A DNA stretch of 64,000 bases from Nitrospirota bacterium (GTDB lineage: Bacteria > Nitrospirota > Thermodesulfovibrionia > Thermodesulfovibrionales > SM23-35), in assembly GCA_013388455.1 (NCBI GenBank), contig JACAFF010000028.1, forward strand, positions 1 through 64,000, given 5' to 3'. How positions within the stretch are numbered: the stretch's first letter is position 1; each line of letters starts with the position of its first letter. The position numbers were made by a program, and so were the translations under genes. Positions 37,246 to 46,898 of this stretch are shown piece after piece. Below the pieces are notes generated by a model. It saw nothing but the letters and a program-made list of their open reading frames with translations, was not told the DNA's origin and did no database searches.

Positions 37246-37333
37246 GCCGGAGTGGCGGAATTGGTAGACGCAAGGGACTTAAAATCCCTCGTTCCAAAAG
37301 AACGTGCCGGTTCGAGTCCGGCCTCCGGCACCA
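37246..37333 (+). tRNA. tRNA-Leu (anticodon TAA), CCA encoded
   Basis: The acceptor GCCGGAG pairs with CTCCGGC. The D-arm has the TGGTAGAC pattern, the anticodon loop CTTAAAA gives anticodon TAA, a class II long variable arm (CGTTCCAAAAGAACG) is present, and the T-arm reads GCCGGTTCGAGTCCGGC. Discriminator A (37330) is followed by an encoded CCA at 37331-37333. Confidence 0.96.
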
Positions 37334-37537
37334 CTTATTATATAAATAACAAGCGGATGGTCCTTGCACCCCTCTCGATCCTCCTTAACCAAGGCCAGAC
37401 TACTAAAGCTAAGCACCAAGACCACAAACCAAAAGATGATTGTTTTATTGCTGTCCTTTGGTGTTAAAATAGTAATGTTTCGTCGGAGGTTTCTAAAACT
37501 TAGCTCCGGCACAAAGAATATTAAGTTTTTGAACAAT

Positions 37538-38608
37538 ATGCAACATCATACATCATATGTAATACTGAAAAAAGAAAGATTTGATGATTTTATATCCAGT
37601 CTTTCAAGAATGCAGAAATTGGTTGCACCTGTTGCAAAGGGGTTTAACAATTATTCGTTTGAAGAAGTTCATTCTGCAAAAAATATTGCATTAAAGTATA
37701 TCCCGACTATTCTTCCTGCAAAAAAATTTTTTATGCCTCAGCGAGAAACACTCCTTGAATACAGGGTTTCTAAACATGTAAAGGCTGAGGCTGTTGTTGA
37801 ATATGAAAAAATGACTATCTTCGGACTTCACACCTGTGACCTTGCAGGTATACAATGCCTTAACATGGTGTTTTCAGAACGTCCCAAAGATTACAATTAT
37901 CTAACCCGTAAAAATAAAATAACTTTGATAGGGTTAGAGTGTAATGAATATTGTGATGAGTATGCAAGCTGCCATCTTGTAAATGCTAGCTTTCCGAGTG
38001 GTGGATATGACCTCTTCTTCACTGATCTGGGTGATTATTTTATTGTTCATGTTAATACCCTGACAGGAGAAAGGATCTTAGATATAACTAATTGTTTTGA
38101 AAAGTCGAGTGAAGCCAACCTGAATGAACTTTATCGAATGCGTGAGAAAAAAAGAAAAATATTTTCAAACGAAATTCCAATAAAGAGCAGACACATACCT
38201 GAACTCTTTGATAGATCTTTCAGATCCCTTGTATGGAAAGAACTTGACGAAAGATGTCTCGCTTGCGGAAACTGCACAAATGTCTGTCCTACTTGTTACT
38301 GTTTCGATATAAAAGAAGAAGTAGATCTGAGCCTTATGCATGGTATAAGGTATCGCGTCTGGGATTCATGCCAGCTTGAGCCGTTTGCCAAAATATCAGG
38401 AGGTATAAATTTCAGAAAAGAAAGATCTGCGCGACAAAGACACAGGTACTACCGAAAATTTAGATATCCGATTGATAAATTTTCGCGTTTCTTCTGCACT
38501 GGATGTGGTAGATGCACAAGGACATGTATGGCGGGGATCAGCCTAAAAGAAACGCTGAATGAACTTTTAAAGGAGAGTGAAGACAGATTATGGAGAAGGT
38601 GGCTCTAA
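37538..38608 (+). CDS. hydB: Group 3b hydrogenase / sulfhydrogenase beta subunit (4Fe-4S)
   Basis: Electron-transfer subunit of a soluble NAD(P)-linked NiFe hydrogenase. I start at the ATG at 37538, where homology-like sequence begins; the frame upstream is non-conserved. Two ferredoxin-type clusters are visible near the C-terminus: C240, C243, C246, C250 (CLACGNCTNVC) and C320, C323, C326, C330 (CTGCGRCTRTC), typical of the HydB/AsrA family. It is first of four overlapping genes in the order B-G-D-A, as in Pyrococcus hydrogenase I. Length 356 residues. Confidence 0.87.
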   Translation: MQHHTSYVILKKERFDDFISSLSRMQKLVAPVAKGFNNYSFEEVHSAKNIALKYIPTILPAKKFFMPQRETLLEYRVSKHVKAEAVVEYEKMTIFGLHTCDLAGIQCLNMVFSERPKDYNYLTRKNKITLIGLECNEYCDEYASCHLVNASFPSGGYDLFFTDLGDYFIVHVNTLTGERILDITNCFEKSSEANLNELYRMREKKRKIFSNEIPIKSRHIPELFDRSFRSLVWKELDERCLACGNCTNVCPTCYCFDIKEEVDLSLMHGIRYRVWDSCQLEPFAKISGGINFRKERSARQRHRYYRKFRYPIDKFSRFFCTGCGRCTRTCMAGISLKETLNELLKESEDRLWRRWL

Positions 38609-39426
38609 AAGACTCCAGCTATCAGTTAAAGAGGGCAAAAATACTCAATATAAAAAAACTGACAGACAAAGAAAAATTTTTTGAAATAGCACTTATGGAT
38701 AGAGACTATCTTGACCATGAGCCAGGTCAGTTTATAATGATTTCTCTCCTCGGGATAGGAGAAGTTCCTATTTCTATATGCTCATCTCCTACAAGACGTG
38801 ATTCTTTTGATATATGTGTAAGGGCTGTAGGTAAGGTTACAAACAAACTACATAAATTAAAGACAGGGGATGAGGTAGGTATTAGAGGTCCTTATGGAAA
38901 AGGATTTCCAGTAAGAATCCTTGAAGGGAATGACCTGTTAATTATTGCTGGTGGTTTAGGGTTAGCACCATTACGTTCCCTGATTACATATGTCCTTGAT
39001 AATCGTCGTGATTTTGGGAAGGTGCATATTTTATTTGGATGTAAGGAACCTAAGGAGATACTATTCAGCGATGAAATGAAAAAATGGAGTGAACGAACAG
39101 ATTTACACTATGCATGTACGGTTGATCGTGCAGACCCTGAATGGGCTGGAAATGTTGGTGTAATTACCACTCTTATTCCTGGAGTTGATATTGAGCCATC
39201 TCGAACATTTGCTGCTGTTGTTGGGCCGCCTGTTATGTATAACTTTGTAATAAAGGAACTTTTGGCTAAAGGGATACCGGAGCGTCAAATTTTATTGTCT
39301 TTTGAACGTCATATGAAATGCGGAAATGGAAAATGTGGTCGCTGTCAGATTCAAAATCTCTATTGTTGTCAGGATGGACCTGTCTTCAATTATGAAAAGA
39401 TCAAATATCTGAGTGAGGCTTTTTGA
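38590..39426 (+). CDS. hydG: Group 3b hydrogenase / sulfhydrogenase gamma subunit (FAD, NAD(P)H)
   Basis: A diaphorase subunit passing electrons between NAD(P)H and the hydrogenase. The ferredoxin-reductase FAD domain spans about 10-100 (GQFIMIS, PISICSSP), and the NAD(P) domain includes IIAGGLGLAPLRSL. A C-terminal 2Fe-2S site has C244, C249, C252 and C260 (MKCGNGKCGRCQ, YCCQDGPVF). Length 278 residues. It overlaps hydB by 19 bases. Confidence 0.88.
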   Translation: MEKVALKDSSYQLKRAKILNIKKLTDKEKFFEIALMDRDYLDHEPGQFIMISLLGIGEVPISICSSPTRRDSFDICVRAVGKVTNKLHKLKTGDEVGIRGPYGKGFPVRILEGNDLLIIAGGLGLAPLRSLITYVLDNRRDFGKVHILFGCKEPKEILFSDEMKKWSERTDLHYACTVDRADPEWAGNVGVITTLIPGVDIEPSRTFAAVVGPPVMYNFVIKELLAKGIPERQILLSFERHMKCGNGKCGRCQIQNLYCCQDGPVFNYEKIKYLSEAF

Positions 39427-39427
39427 C

Positions 39428-40168
39428 ATGAAGAAACCAAATGTTGCTTTTTATGATTTTGCCTGTTGTGAAGGATGTCAGCTTCAAGTCGCAAATATGG
39501 GTGAATCATTACTTGATCTTCTCGGTTCAATCAATATTGTTGAATGGAGAGAAGTCATGTCTGAAAAGTGGGACATGAAATTAGACATATCGATTATTGA
39601 AGGCAGTATTACAGATAAACATGCAATCAGCAGGTTAAAACGTATCCGAAAGAGATCAAAAATAGTTATAGCATATGGCTCCTGTGCCACAATTGGTGGC
39701 GTTAATGGAATGAAAAATAGTTTTGATATTGAAGAGATCAGGAAATATGTATATGGTGATAGTTATCAGTTTTTCCCAACTGAACCTACCAGGGCTATTC
39801 ACCAGATAGTAAAGGTTGACTATTTTGTAAATGGTTGCCCGGTATATATCCCTGAGTTTGTAACTGTCCTGAAGGCTGCCATGTTAAACATCCCTTACTA
39901 TGTGCCTGACTATGCTGTATGTGTTGAATGCAAGATGAATGAGAATGTCTGTATGTATGAAAGGGGTGTAACATGTCTTGGTCCTGTGACAAGGGCAGGA
40001 TGCAATTCGTGGTGCATTAATAATGGAAATATTTGCTATGGTTGCCGTGGTATGGTAAGCAATCCGAATATAAAAGGTTCACAGGAAGTAATCGCAAAAT
40101 ATGGCATATCCATTGACATGATTTTAAAGAAAATGAATATGTATAACAAATGTAGAGAGCTTGACTGA
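39428..40168 (+). CDS. hydD: Group 3b NiFe hydrogenase small (delta) subunit
   Basis: The iron-sulfur small subunit. It starts at the ATG at 39428, directly after the hydG stop. The proximal cluster motif is C14-EGC17, with GSCATIGG and NGCPVY, and two further clusters come from the Cys-rich C-terminus (CVECKMNENVCMYERGVTC, AGCNSWC, ICYGCRG). Length 246 residues. Transfers electrons between the NiFe site and the beta/gamma diaphorase. Confidence 0.9.
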   Translation: MKKPNVAFYDFACCEGCQLQVANMGESLLDLLGSINIVEWREVMSEKWDMKLDISIIEGSITDKHAISRLKRIRKRSKIVIAYGSCATIGGVNGMKNSFDIEEIRKYVYGDSYQFFPTEPTRAIHQIVKVDYFVNGCPVYIPEFVTVLKAAMLNIPYYVPDYAVCVECKMNENVCMYERGVTCLGPVTRAGCNSWCINNGNICYGCRGMVSNPNIKGSQEVIAKYGISIDMILKKMNMYNKCRELD

Positions 40169-40169
40169 A

Positions 40170-41498
40170 ATGGAGAAAAAAAATATCAATATAAATGTTG
40201 AATATATTACACGAGTTGAGGGCCATGGAAATATCGTAATTAATATGAAAGATGGATCTTTAGATAAATGTCGACTTGAGATAGTTGAGGCACCAAGATT
40301 TTTTGAAGGTATGTTACGTGGCCGTTCTGTTTTTGAGGCACAGCATATTACCAGTAGAATCTGCGGGATATGTGCCTGCGGTCATACACTTGCTTCGATA
40401 CAGGCTGCAGAGGATGCCCTCGGTATTACACCTACTGAGCAGACAACAAAACTGAGAAAACTTCTTCTTCACTATGAGATTCTCGACAGTCATATTTTAC
40501 ATATATACGTTCTTACGGCCCCTGATCTGCTCGGAGTAAAAAGCTTTGTTCCACTTATCAATAGCCATAATGAAGTTATCCGAAGGGCATTAAGAATGAA
40601 AAAAACCTGTAATGATGTCTGCGATATTCTTGTTGGCCGTCATGTTCATCCAATATCTGCAATAGTAGGAGGATTTACCAAGCTACCGAGAGAAAAAGAT
40701 ATAGATAAAATGCTCGAAATGCTTAAATCAATGAGACCTGATATGGATGCGACTTTAGAACTACTACAAACACTGAAATTCCCTGAATTTGAACGGGATA
40801 CAGAATATATAGGGCTGGTGAGTGATGATAACGAATATCCATTATTAACAGGTGATATTGGTTCTACCGATGGTATCAGAATTAACAAGAATGAATATTT
40901 AAAAATGACTAATGAATTTATTGTGCCATATTCTACAGCTAAACGTTCGAAACTTAACCGTGAGTCTTACGCAGTAGGTGCGCTTGCACGATTTAATTTA
41001 AATTTTAACAAGCTCCATCCAAAGGCGAAAGAAGCTGCTTTATCTCTTCAATTAAAGCCCAAATGCATCAATCCTTATCTTAATACCGTTGCTCAGTTAG
41101 TTGAATGTATTCATTGTCTTGAAGATGCGATATCAATTTTAGAAGATTTAAAAAATAATCCTCTAAACTATAATGAGGAAATAGTTGTCGGTTTAAATGA
41201 ACAGAAAAAAATTCCTTTAAAATCTGGTAATGGGGTCGGTGCGGTTGAAGTCCCGAGAGGTATACTGTTTCACAATTATCAAATAGATGAAAATGGGGTT
41301 ATCCAGAATGCTAATTGTGTTATTCCAACAAACCAGAACACAGGAAATATCGAATATGATATGATGAAATTAGTTCCAGAAATCCTTGATAAGAGTGAGG
41401 AAGAAATACGATTAGCTGTTGAAATGTTGGTTCGCTCCTATGATCCCTGTATTTCCTGTTCAGCCCATCTTCTAAATATTACCCTTTTAAATAAGTAA
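40170..41498 (+). CDS. hydA: Group 3b NiFe hydrogenase large (alpha) subunit
   Basis: The catalytic subunit. L1 motif ICGICACGH has Ni ligands C65 and C68; L2 motif DPCISCSAH has C427 and C430, both Cys (no selenocysteine). A nine-residue tail follows the final His, the usual position of the maturation cleavage. The opening ITRVEGHG is intact. I prefer the ATG at 40170 over TTG 40161, which overlaps the hydD stop. Length 442 residues. Group 3b enzymes use NAD(P)H and some also reduce polysulfide; no hyp maturation genes lie in the window. Confidence 0.92.
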   Translation: MEKKNININVEYITRVEGHGNIVINMKDGSLDKCRLEIVEAPRFFEGMLRGRSVFEAQHITSRICGICACGHTLASIQAAEDALGITPTEQTTKLRKLLLHYEILDSHILHIYVLTAPDLLGVKSFVPLINSHNEVIRRALRMKKTCNDVCDILVGRHVHPISAIVGGFTKLPREKDIDKMLEMLKSMRPDMDATLELLQTLKFPEFERDTEYIGLVSDDNEYPLLTGDIGSTDGIRINKNEYLKMTNEFIVPYSTAKRSKLNRESYAVGALARFNLNFNKLHPKAKEAALSLQLKPKCINPYLNTVAQLVECIHCLEDAISILEDLKNNPLNYNEEIVVGLNEQKKIPLKSGNGVGAVEVPRGILFHNYQIDENGVIQNANCVIPTNQNTGNIEYDMMKLVPEILDKSEEEIRLAVEMLVRSYDPCISCSAHLLNITLLNK

Positions 41499-41504
41499 AA
41501 TATT

Positions 41505-41693
41505 CTATTGCTTTGGTTTCTTGTTTGCTTTTTTTTTCAATGTATAAATGATAAAAATGGTTGCTGCAACAACGATGAGGCCTTTTCCGAGGAGTGCCAT
41601 TACCCCGAAACTTACCCTCGTTATAGTCTTTCCGAATAGAAGAATTAAGATAACAACGCCGATCAACAAAACAACTTTCTGATATTTATTCAT
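41505..41693 (-). CDS. Small two-helix membrane protein
   Basis: A 62-residue protein with two hydrophobic segments (VVLLIGVVILILLFG and GLIVVAATIFIIYTL) and a basic tail (KKKANKKPKQ). The family is not recognised. It is convergent with hydA six bases away and lies apart from the thiL-lon run. The hydrophobic pattern and composition support a real gene; function unknown. Confidence 0.55.
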   Translation of the reverse strand: MNKYQKVVLLIGVVILILLFGKTITRVSFGVMALLGKGLIVVAATIFIIYTLKKKANKKPKQ

Positions 41694-41813
41694 TTACTTT
41701 TACTCTCTCATAAATATAGCAATAACTTTGTTATGCCTTATACAGTTTTCCTCGATTTCAGTTTCTCATAATTTTAGCTTTTCAGATATATAATGACAAG
41801 TATTTTCAATATT

Positions 41814-42845
41814 TTATACAAAATGCTGATAACCCTCCCATGACAGAGTCTTTTTTCTGCCATAATTGTCTATTATTACCTTTTCTGATTTTGTTGTAAT
41901 TTCACCTATGTGGATTGCTTCAATATTTTTCTCAGAAGGTGCAGTAAATAATATTTCATAATCTTCTCCGCCTGATAACGCAAATTTCAGGGGATCCTTT
42001 TTTAAAAATAAGGCTACCTTTTGAAGCTCTGGAGACACTGGTATTTTTTCTAAATATATTCTGGCGCCTACCTTACTTTCTTTACAGATTCTTGATAAAT
42101 CGATCATTAGTCCGTCACTTATATCTATCATTGATGTTGCATTGTTTAAGAATTTTCTGGGAAATTTTACTACTGGCATAAGATGTCTAATAAATAAAGG
42201 TTCGACCGTCTCCCATGAAATGTTTTTAAATATTTTTCTGCATATTTCTTTCTGTTTCTTTATCTTTGAACGAATATGCAAAATCAGTGGCCTTTTAATT
42301 TTCTTTAAAAGTTCAAGTCCACAAGCTGAATCCCCTAAATTGCCTGTAACATATATTTTATCACCTACACTGGCACCTTTTCTGTTGATATGCTTAGTGC
42401 AATATCCTAAAATCGTTGCTGATAAACAAGCGGATTTAAAAACAGAAGAAATATCACCACCAATCAGCTTTGCTCTGTATAAATTTAGAGCTTTCTGAAT
42501 CCCCATAAAAAATTCATCAAAGAATTCTTTTTTTGTATCTTTCCTTAATGCAATATTTAAGAGAACAAAAGAAGGTTGTCCGCCCATTGCATAGATGTCA
42601 CTGATGTTAACAGATATTAATTTGAAACCAAGCTGAAAAGGGGTCATAAAACGAAGATCGAAATGAATTCCTTCTATCATCATATCAGTTGTTACTAAAA
42701 GATTTTTTTTGAGGGGTTTCAGAACAGATGCATCGTCACCTATACCAACTAATATGTCTCTTGATCTCTTAGCAAAATTTCTTTTTATCTGCTCTAATAG
42801 TTTAAGTTCTCCAACTTCAGAGAGTTTTATATGGCGAGGGGACAT
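41814..42845 (-). CDS. thiL: Thiamine-monophosphate kinase
   Basis: Phosphorylates thiamine phosphate to thiamine diphosphate. The 343-residue protein has GIGDDASVL, TTDMMIEGIHFD, VNISDIYAMGG, ISPP-like IGGDISS, TGNLGDSACGLELL and SGGEDYEILF. It follows lon by three bases, so the two are co-transcribed. No TPP riboswitch was seen upstream. Confidence 0.92.
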   Translation of the reverse strand: MSPRHIKLSEVGELKLLEQIKRNFAKRSRDILVGIGDDASVLKPLKKNLLVTTDMMIEGIHFDLRFMTPFQLGFKLISVNISDIYAMGGQPSFVLLNIALRKDTKKEFFDEFFMGIQKALNLYRAKLIGGDISSVFKSACLSATILGYCTKHINRKGASVGDKIYVTGNLGDSACGLELLKKIKRPLILHIRSKIKKQKEICRKIFKNISWETVEPLFIRHLMPVVKFPRKFLNNATSMIDISDGLMIDLSRICKESKVGARIYLEKIPVSPELQKVALFLKKDPLKFALSGGEDYEILFTAPSEKNIEAIHIGEITTKSEKVIIDNYGRKKTLSWEGYQHFV

Positions 42846-42848
42846 TGC

Positions 42849-45239
42849 TCATTTTTTTCTTTTTCGAGACTTTCTTCCATCTATTCTCTTAAGTGCAATT
42901 TTTATAACATCATCCATTGTTTCAGCAAGAATAAACTCCATATCCTTTTTTATATATTTTGGGATATCCTCAAGATCTTTTTTATTCCGTTTAGGAATTA
43001 TAACCTTATTGATTCCCATTCTCTTTGCTGCGAGAGCCTTTTCCTTCAAACCTCCAATCGGTAAAACTCTTCCTCTTAAAGTAACTTCTCCTGTCATTGC
43101 AACATTTTTACTTACAGGTTTTCCAGTAAGTGCTGATGCAATTGCAGTTGCCATTGTAATACCGGCAGATGGACCATCTTTAGGTATAGCGCCAGCCGGT
43201 ACGTGTATATGGAGGTCAGTTTTAGAAAATATATCATCTTTAATTCCGAGAATCTTTGCTTTTGACCTTACATAGCTTAAAGCTGCTTGTGCTGATTCCT
43301 TCATCACGTCTCCAAGTTGTCCTGTCAGTGTTAGATTCCCCTTTCCTTTCATGGTCGTTGCCTCAACATAAATAATATCCCCTCCTGTTTCGGTCCATGC
43401 AAGTCCTGTTGCTACACCAATCTCATCTTTTTCCATTTCTTCTTCGGGAAGGAACTTAGGGATCCCGAGATATTTGTGAACATTCTGTGAAGAGATAACG
43501 AATGTCTTTTCTTTACCTTCAGCTATCTTCTTTGCCACTTTCCTACAAAGATTCGCAATTTCTCTCTCAAGGTTTCTGACACCTGCTTCTCTGGTATATT
43601 GTGAGATTATATTAAAAAGCCCGGAATCAGTAATTTTCAGAACCTTGTTGTTTAATCCATGTTCTTCAAGCTGTTTTGGGATAAGATAGTTCTTAGCAAT
43701 CCCGACTTTTTCTTCAGTTGTATAACCTGACAGATAGATTATCTCCATTCTGTCTCTTAATGGGCCTGGAATTGTATCAACAAGATTTCCGGTTGTTATG
43801 AACATCACATTTGACAAATCAAATGGAACTGCAAGATAATGGTCTGCAAAAGAATTGTTCTGTTCCGGGTCAAGTACTTCAAGAAGAGCTGATGAAGGGT
43901 CTCCTCTGAAGTCCATTCCTATTTTGTCAATTTCGTCAAGCATAAATACAGGGTTATTCGTTGCTGCTGTTTTTATGCCTTGTATTATACGGCCAGGAAG
44001 AGCGCCAACATACGTCCGCCTGTGTCCTCTTATCTCTGCTTCATCCCTGACACCTCCAAGCGACATTCTTACAAATTCCCTTCCAAGTGCTCTTGCAATA
44101 GATTTGCCGAGTGATGTTTTTCCTACACCTGGAGGACCAATAAAACAAAGAATGGGGCCTTTCATCTTTTCTTTTAACTTTCTGACGCTTAGATATTCCA
44201 GAATACGCTCTTTTACTTTCTCAAGGTCATAGTGATCTTCATTGAGTACTTTTTCAGCAGCTTTTATATCGAGATTATCAATCGTAGACTTTGACCACGG
44301 TAGTTCAACAAGCCAATCAAGATATGTCCTGACCGTAGCTGCTTCAGCACTGTCAGGATGCATTTTTTCAAGACGTTTTAATTGCTTCTCTGCTTCTTTC
44401 ATAACCTTTTCCGGCATCTTTGCTTCTTCAATTTTTTTCCTGAATTCCTTTATTTCTTCTGCTCTTTCATCAATATCACCGAGCTCCTTTTGAATTGCCT
44501 TAAGCTGCTCTCTTAAAAAATATTCCCTCTGTGTTTTATCAATCTCTCCTCTGGCCTCAGATTGAATTTTCTGTTGAACTGTAAGCAGTTCTGCTTCTCT
44601 TGCTAATATCTCGTTCACACGCTTGAGCCTCTGCACAGCATCTTCAATCTCAAGAATCTCTTGTGATTGTTCAGATTTTAAACCAAGATTGGAGGCAACA
44701 AGGTCTGCAAGTCTTCCAGGCTCATCAATATTCTCTATAATTCCTACAACATCAGGAAGTATTGACTTCCCAAGAGAAATAACCTTTTCTAATTGTTCTT
44801 TTATCATCCTAATTTGCGCTTCATCCTCAATGGTTAGTTTCTCTGGTTTCAAATCAATTACCTTCTCGATTCTTGCCTTAAAGAAAGGGTCAGTCTGTTC
44901 ATAATTTAATGCCCTTGCTTTACTTAAACCCTGAACAAGTATCTTAACCCTACCATCAGGGAGTTTCAGCATTCTCATAATAAGAGCAACTGTTCCCATA
45001 GAATAGAGATCATCAGGAGTTGGATTTTCGATGTTCAGATCCTTTTGAGTAATTAGCAATACCATTCTGTTAGTGCTTAGAGCATATTCTATAGCTTTTA
45101 TGGACATATCTCTGCCAACAAAAAGTGGCAGTATCATATAAGGAAAAACTACTATATCCCTTACTGGAAGAACTGGTAAAGTATCAGGTATTTCTATTTC
45201 CTTTTCATTCTTCTGTTCCATGTCAATAACGTCTGCCAT
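42849..45239 (-). CDS. lon: ATP-dependent protease La (Lon)
   Basis: A 796-residue AAA+ protease degrading misfolded and regulatory proteins. The N-terminal substrate domain (about 20-215), coiled coil and AAA module (Walker A G368-T375, GPPGVGKT; sensor regions [16 protein letters not shown]) are in order. The protease domain has the catalytic dyad S691 (PKDGPSAG) and K734 (GGLKEKAL). No lesions. No obvious heat-shock inverted repeat (CIRCE) was seen upstream. Confidence 0.96.
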   Translation of the reverse strand: MADVIDMEQKNEKEIEIPDTLPVLPVRDIVVFPYMILPLFVGRDMSIKAIEYALSTNRMVLLITQKDLNIENPTPDDLYSMGTVALIMRMLKLPDGRVKILVQGLSKARALNYEQTDPFFKARIEKVIDLKPEKLTIEDEAQIRMIKEQLEKVISLGKSILPDVVGIIENIDEPGRLADLVASNLGLKSEQSQEILEIEDAVQRLKRVNEILAREAELLTVQQKIQSEARGEIDKTQREYFLREQLKAIQKELGDIDERAEEIKEFRKKIEEAKMPEKVMKEAEKQLKRLEKMHPDSAEAATVRTYLDWLVELPWSKSTIDNLDIKAAEKVLNEDHYDLEKVKERILEYLSVRKLKEKMKGPILCFIGPPGVGKTSLGKSIARALGREFVRMSLGGVRDEAEIRGHRRTYVGALPGRIIQGIKTAATNNPVFMLDEIDKIGMDFRGDPSSALLEVLDPEQNNSFADHYLAVPFDLSNVMFITTGNLVDTIPGPLRDRMEIIYLSGYTTEEKVGIAKNYLIPKQLEEHGLNNKVLKITDSGLFNIISQYTREAGVRNLEREIANLCRKVAKKIAEGKEKTFVISSQNVHKYLGIPKFLPEEEMEKDEIGVATGLAWTETGGDIIYVEATTMKGKGNLTLTGQLGDVMKESAQAALSYVRSKAKILGIKDDIFSKTDLHIHVPAGAIPKDGPSAGITMATAIASALTGKPVSKNVAMTGEVTLRGRVLPIGGLKEKALAAKRMGINKVIIPKRNKKDLEDIPKYIKKDMEFILAETMDDVIKIALKRIDGRKSRKRKK

Positions 45240-45461
45240 TTTTACTCCTTTATTTATAATATAATATTAACATAATACATCAGTGTAATACCGAATTCAA
45301 GAAACACCTTGAAAATAATTTATATTTAAATTATATTTTTATTGGTAAGTCTTAAAAATAATAATTTATTTTTTCTGGTTAATTATATTATTTGCACAGT
45401 ATATCTTTTTTAAACTTATTCTCTGGATATTAAGTTTGAAATTTGAAAGGAGGTGACATTA

Positions 45462-45857
45462 GTGAAGAAATTAACTTTTGTCTTAACAATTCTTATGGCT
45501 ATTGCATTTATTGGAAGTGCGATGGCAGTCTTGCCTGGGAAATCCATTGAATTTGCAGGCGGTGAAGCTGGCAAAGTTATATTCAAAGGTGATACACATG
45601 GTGCAAAACAGGGAATGAAATGTAATGATTGCCATCCAAAACCCTGGGCAACGAAAAAAGGTTCTTTTAAAATGACAAAAGAAGATCATGGTAAGACTGA
45701 TTACTGTGGTAAATGCCATGATGGCCAGAAGGCATTTTCACAATCAACAGAGGCAGATTGCGGAAAGTGTCATATGAAAGCTGAAGAAGCACCGGCATCA
45801 GAAGAAAAACCAATATCAGAAGAAAAACCAGCACCAGCAGTCGAAGAAAAGAAATAA
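45462..45857 (+). CDS. Exported triheme c7-type cytochrome
   Basis: A periplasmic electron carrier. The start is GTG 45462: AAAGGAGGT lies seven bases upstream, and the earlier GTG at 45453 is part of that ribosome site. A signal peptide spans the hydrophobic residues 5-22. Three heme sites CNDCH, CGKCH and CGKCH are in the c7 triheme layout, with GQKAF between hemes 2 and 3. Only two further His (GDTHG, KEDHG) are visible, so one heme may lack bis-His ligation. The C-terminus is a Pro/Glu/Lys-rich repeat tail (EEKPxxEEKP) not needed for heme binding. Length 131 residues. Confidence 0.83.
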   Translation: MKKLTFVLTILMAIAFIGSAMAVLPGKSIEFAGGEAGKVIFKGDTHGAKQGMKCNDCHPKPWATKKGSFKMTKEDHGKTDYCGKCHDGQKAFSQSTEADCGKCHMKAEEAPASEEKPISEEKPAPAVEEKK

Positions 45858-45860
45858 ATA

Positions 45861-45890
45861 AAAAGGGGTATAGTATTCTATACCCCTTTT
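45861..45890 (+). terminator. Strong rho-independent terminator between convergent genes
   Basis: AAAAGGGGTATAG (45861-45873) pairs perfectly with CTATACCCCTTTT (45878-45890) around TATT. The A-rich 5' arm and T-rich 3' arm make it work on both strands, ending the cytochrome gene and probably ilvE. Confidence 0.85.
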
Positions 45891-45933
45891 AACCTCACAT
45901 CAAATTATCATATAAAATAAAGTGTTGATTATA

Positions 45934-46848
45934 TTAAATCCTTGTTAACCAGGATTCATATTTATTATTTTTTCCCTTAACTATTTCAAAAAATATTGAC
46001 TGGAGTTTTTTTGTTATTTCTCCTGGTTTTCCACTTCCGATAACCCTGCCATCAGCTTCTTTAATTGGAGTAACCTCAGCAGCAGTGCCAGTTAAAAAAG
46101 CCTCATCCGCAATATAAAGCTCATCGCGGGTAAATCTTTCTTCAATTGTTTCTATACCGATGTCTTTAGCAATCCTGATGATACTATTCCTTGTTACGCC
46201 TTCAAGTATTGAAGTAAGAGGAGTGGTTTTTAGATTACCATTCCTGATAATAAAAATATTTTCACCGCTTCCTTCTGATATGTATCCTTCTGTATCAAGA
46301 AGCAGGGCCTCGTCATATCCACACATAATAGCTTCTTTTTTAGCAAGTTGTGAATTGACATAATATCCGCAAATCTTTCCCCTTGACATATTGGAATTTA
46401 CATGGTTTCTTATAAAAGAAGATATCTTTATTCTTATTCCTTCGTTAAGCCCCTTTTCTCCAAGGTATGTTCCCCATGGCCAAACAGCAATCATTAAATT
46501 AACAGGATTTTCCTTGGGATATAGTCCCATAGCGCCATATCCTATGTATACTAATGGCCTTATATAACATTCTTTTATTTTGTTTATTTTTACCGTCTTG
46601 ATTATCGCTTCTTTAATCTCTTTTTTAGAATATGGAATATCAATTATAAAAATATGTGCGGAATCATAAAGCCTGTCAATATGTTCATCAAGTCTGAAAA
46701 TTGCAGGTCCATTCTGTGTCTCATAACACCTGATTCCTTCAAAAACACCAAGTCCATAGTGAAGGGTGTGTGTGAGAATATGCACTTTAGCATTATCCCA
46801 GTTTACAAATTTCCCATCCATCCATATCTTTTTGGTCTTTAAAATCAT
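45934..46848 (-). CDS. ilvE: Branched-chain amino acid aminotransferase
   Basis: A fold-type IV PLP aminotransferase for Leu, Ile and Val. I choose the ATG at 46848 (304 residues, normal length); the frame extends to a TTG at 46887 with non-conserved residues. Seen: [51 protein letters not shown] and [11 protein letters not shown]. The PLP Lys is in the NSQLAKKEA region. It lies alone between the cytochrome and argS. Confidence 0.9.
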   Translation of the reverse strand: MILKTKKIWMDGKFVNWDNAKVHILTHTLHYGLGVFEGIRCYETQNGPAIFRLDEHIDRLYDSAHIFIIDIPYSKKEIKEAIIKTVKINKIKECYIRPLVYIGYGAMGLYPKENPVNLMIAVWPWGTYLGEKGLNEGIRIKISSFIRNHVNSNMSRGKICGYYVNSQLAKKEAIMCGYDEALLLDTEGYISEGSGENIFIIRNGNLKTTPLTSILEGVTRNSIIRIAKDIGIETIEERFTRDELYIADEAFLTGTAAEVTPIKEADGRVIGSGKPGEITKKLQSIFFEIVKGKNNKYESWLTRI

Positions 46849-46898
46849 AAGGCTATATTTATACCAAGATGTTACAAGTAATGTCAATTATCAATTTT

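Noticed and set aside
37321-37515. tRNA-Leu 3' end as an attachment site with a duplicate at about 37505
   Set aside because: CTCCGGCAC recurs near 37504-37512, but the match is only nine bases and no integrase or island border is visible.
37364-37537. N-terminal 58-residue extension of HydB
   Set aside because: The segment is not family-like and has no ribosome site; conserved sequence begins at the ATG at 37538.
40170-41498. NiFeSe hydrogenase
   Set aside because: Both Ni-binding motifs have Cys (C65, C68, C427, C430) with no in-frame TGA.
45453-45461. Cytochrome start at GTG 45453
   Set aside because: That GTG lies in the Shine-Dalgarno sequence of the next GTG at 45462.
41505-45461. 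TPP riboswitch for thiL or CIRCE element for lon
   Set aside because: No THI-box-like or CIRCE inverted repeat was found in the gaps examined.
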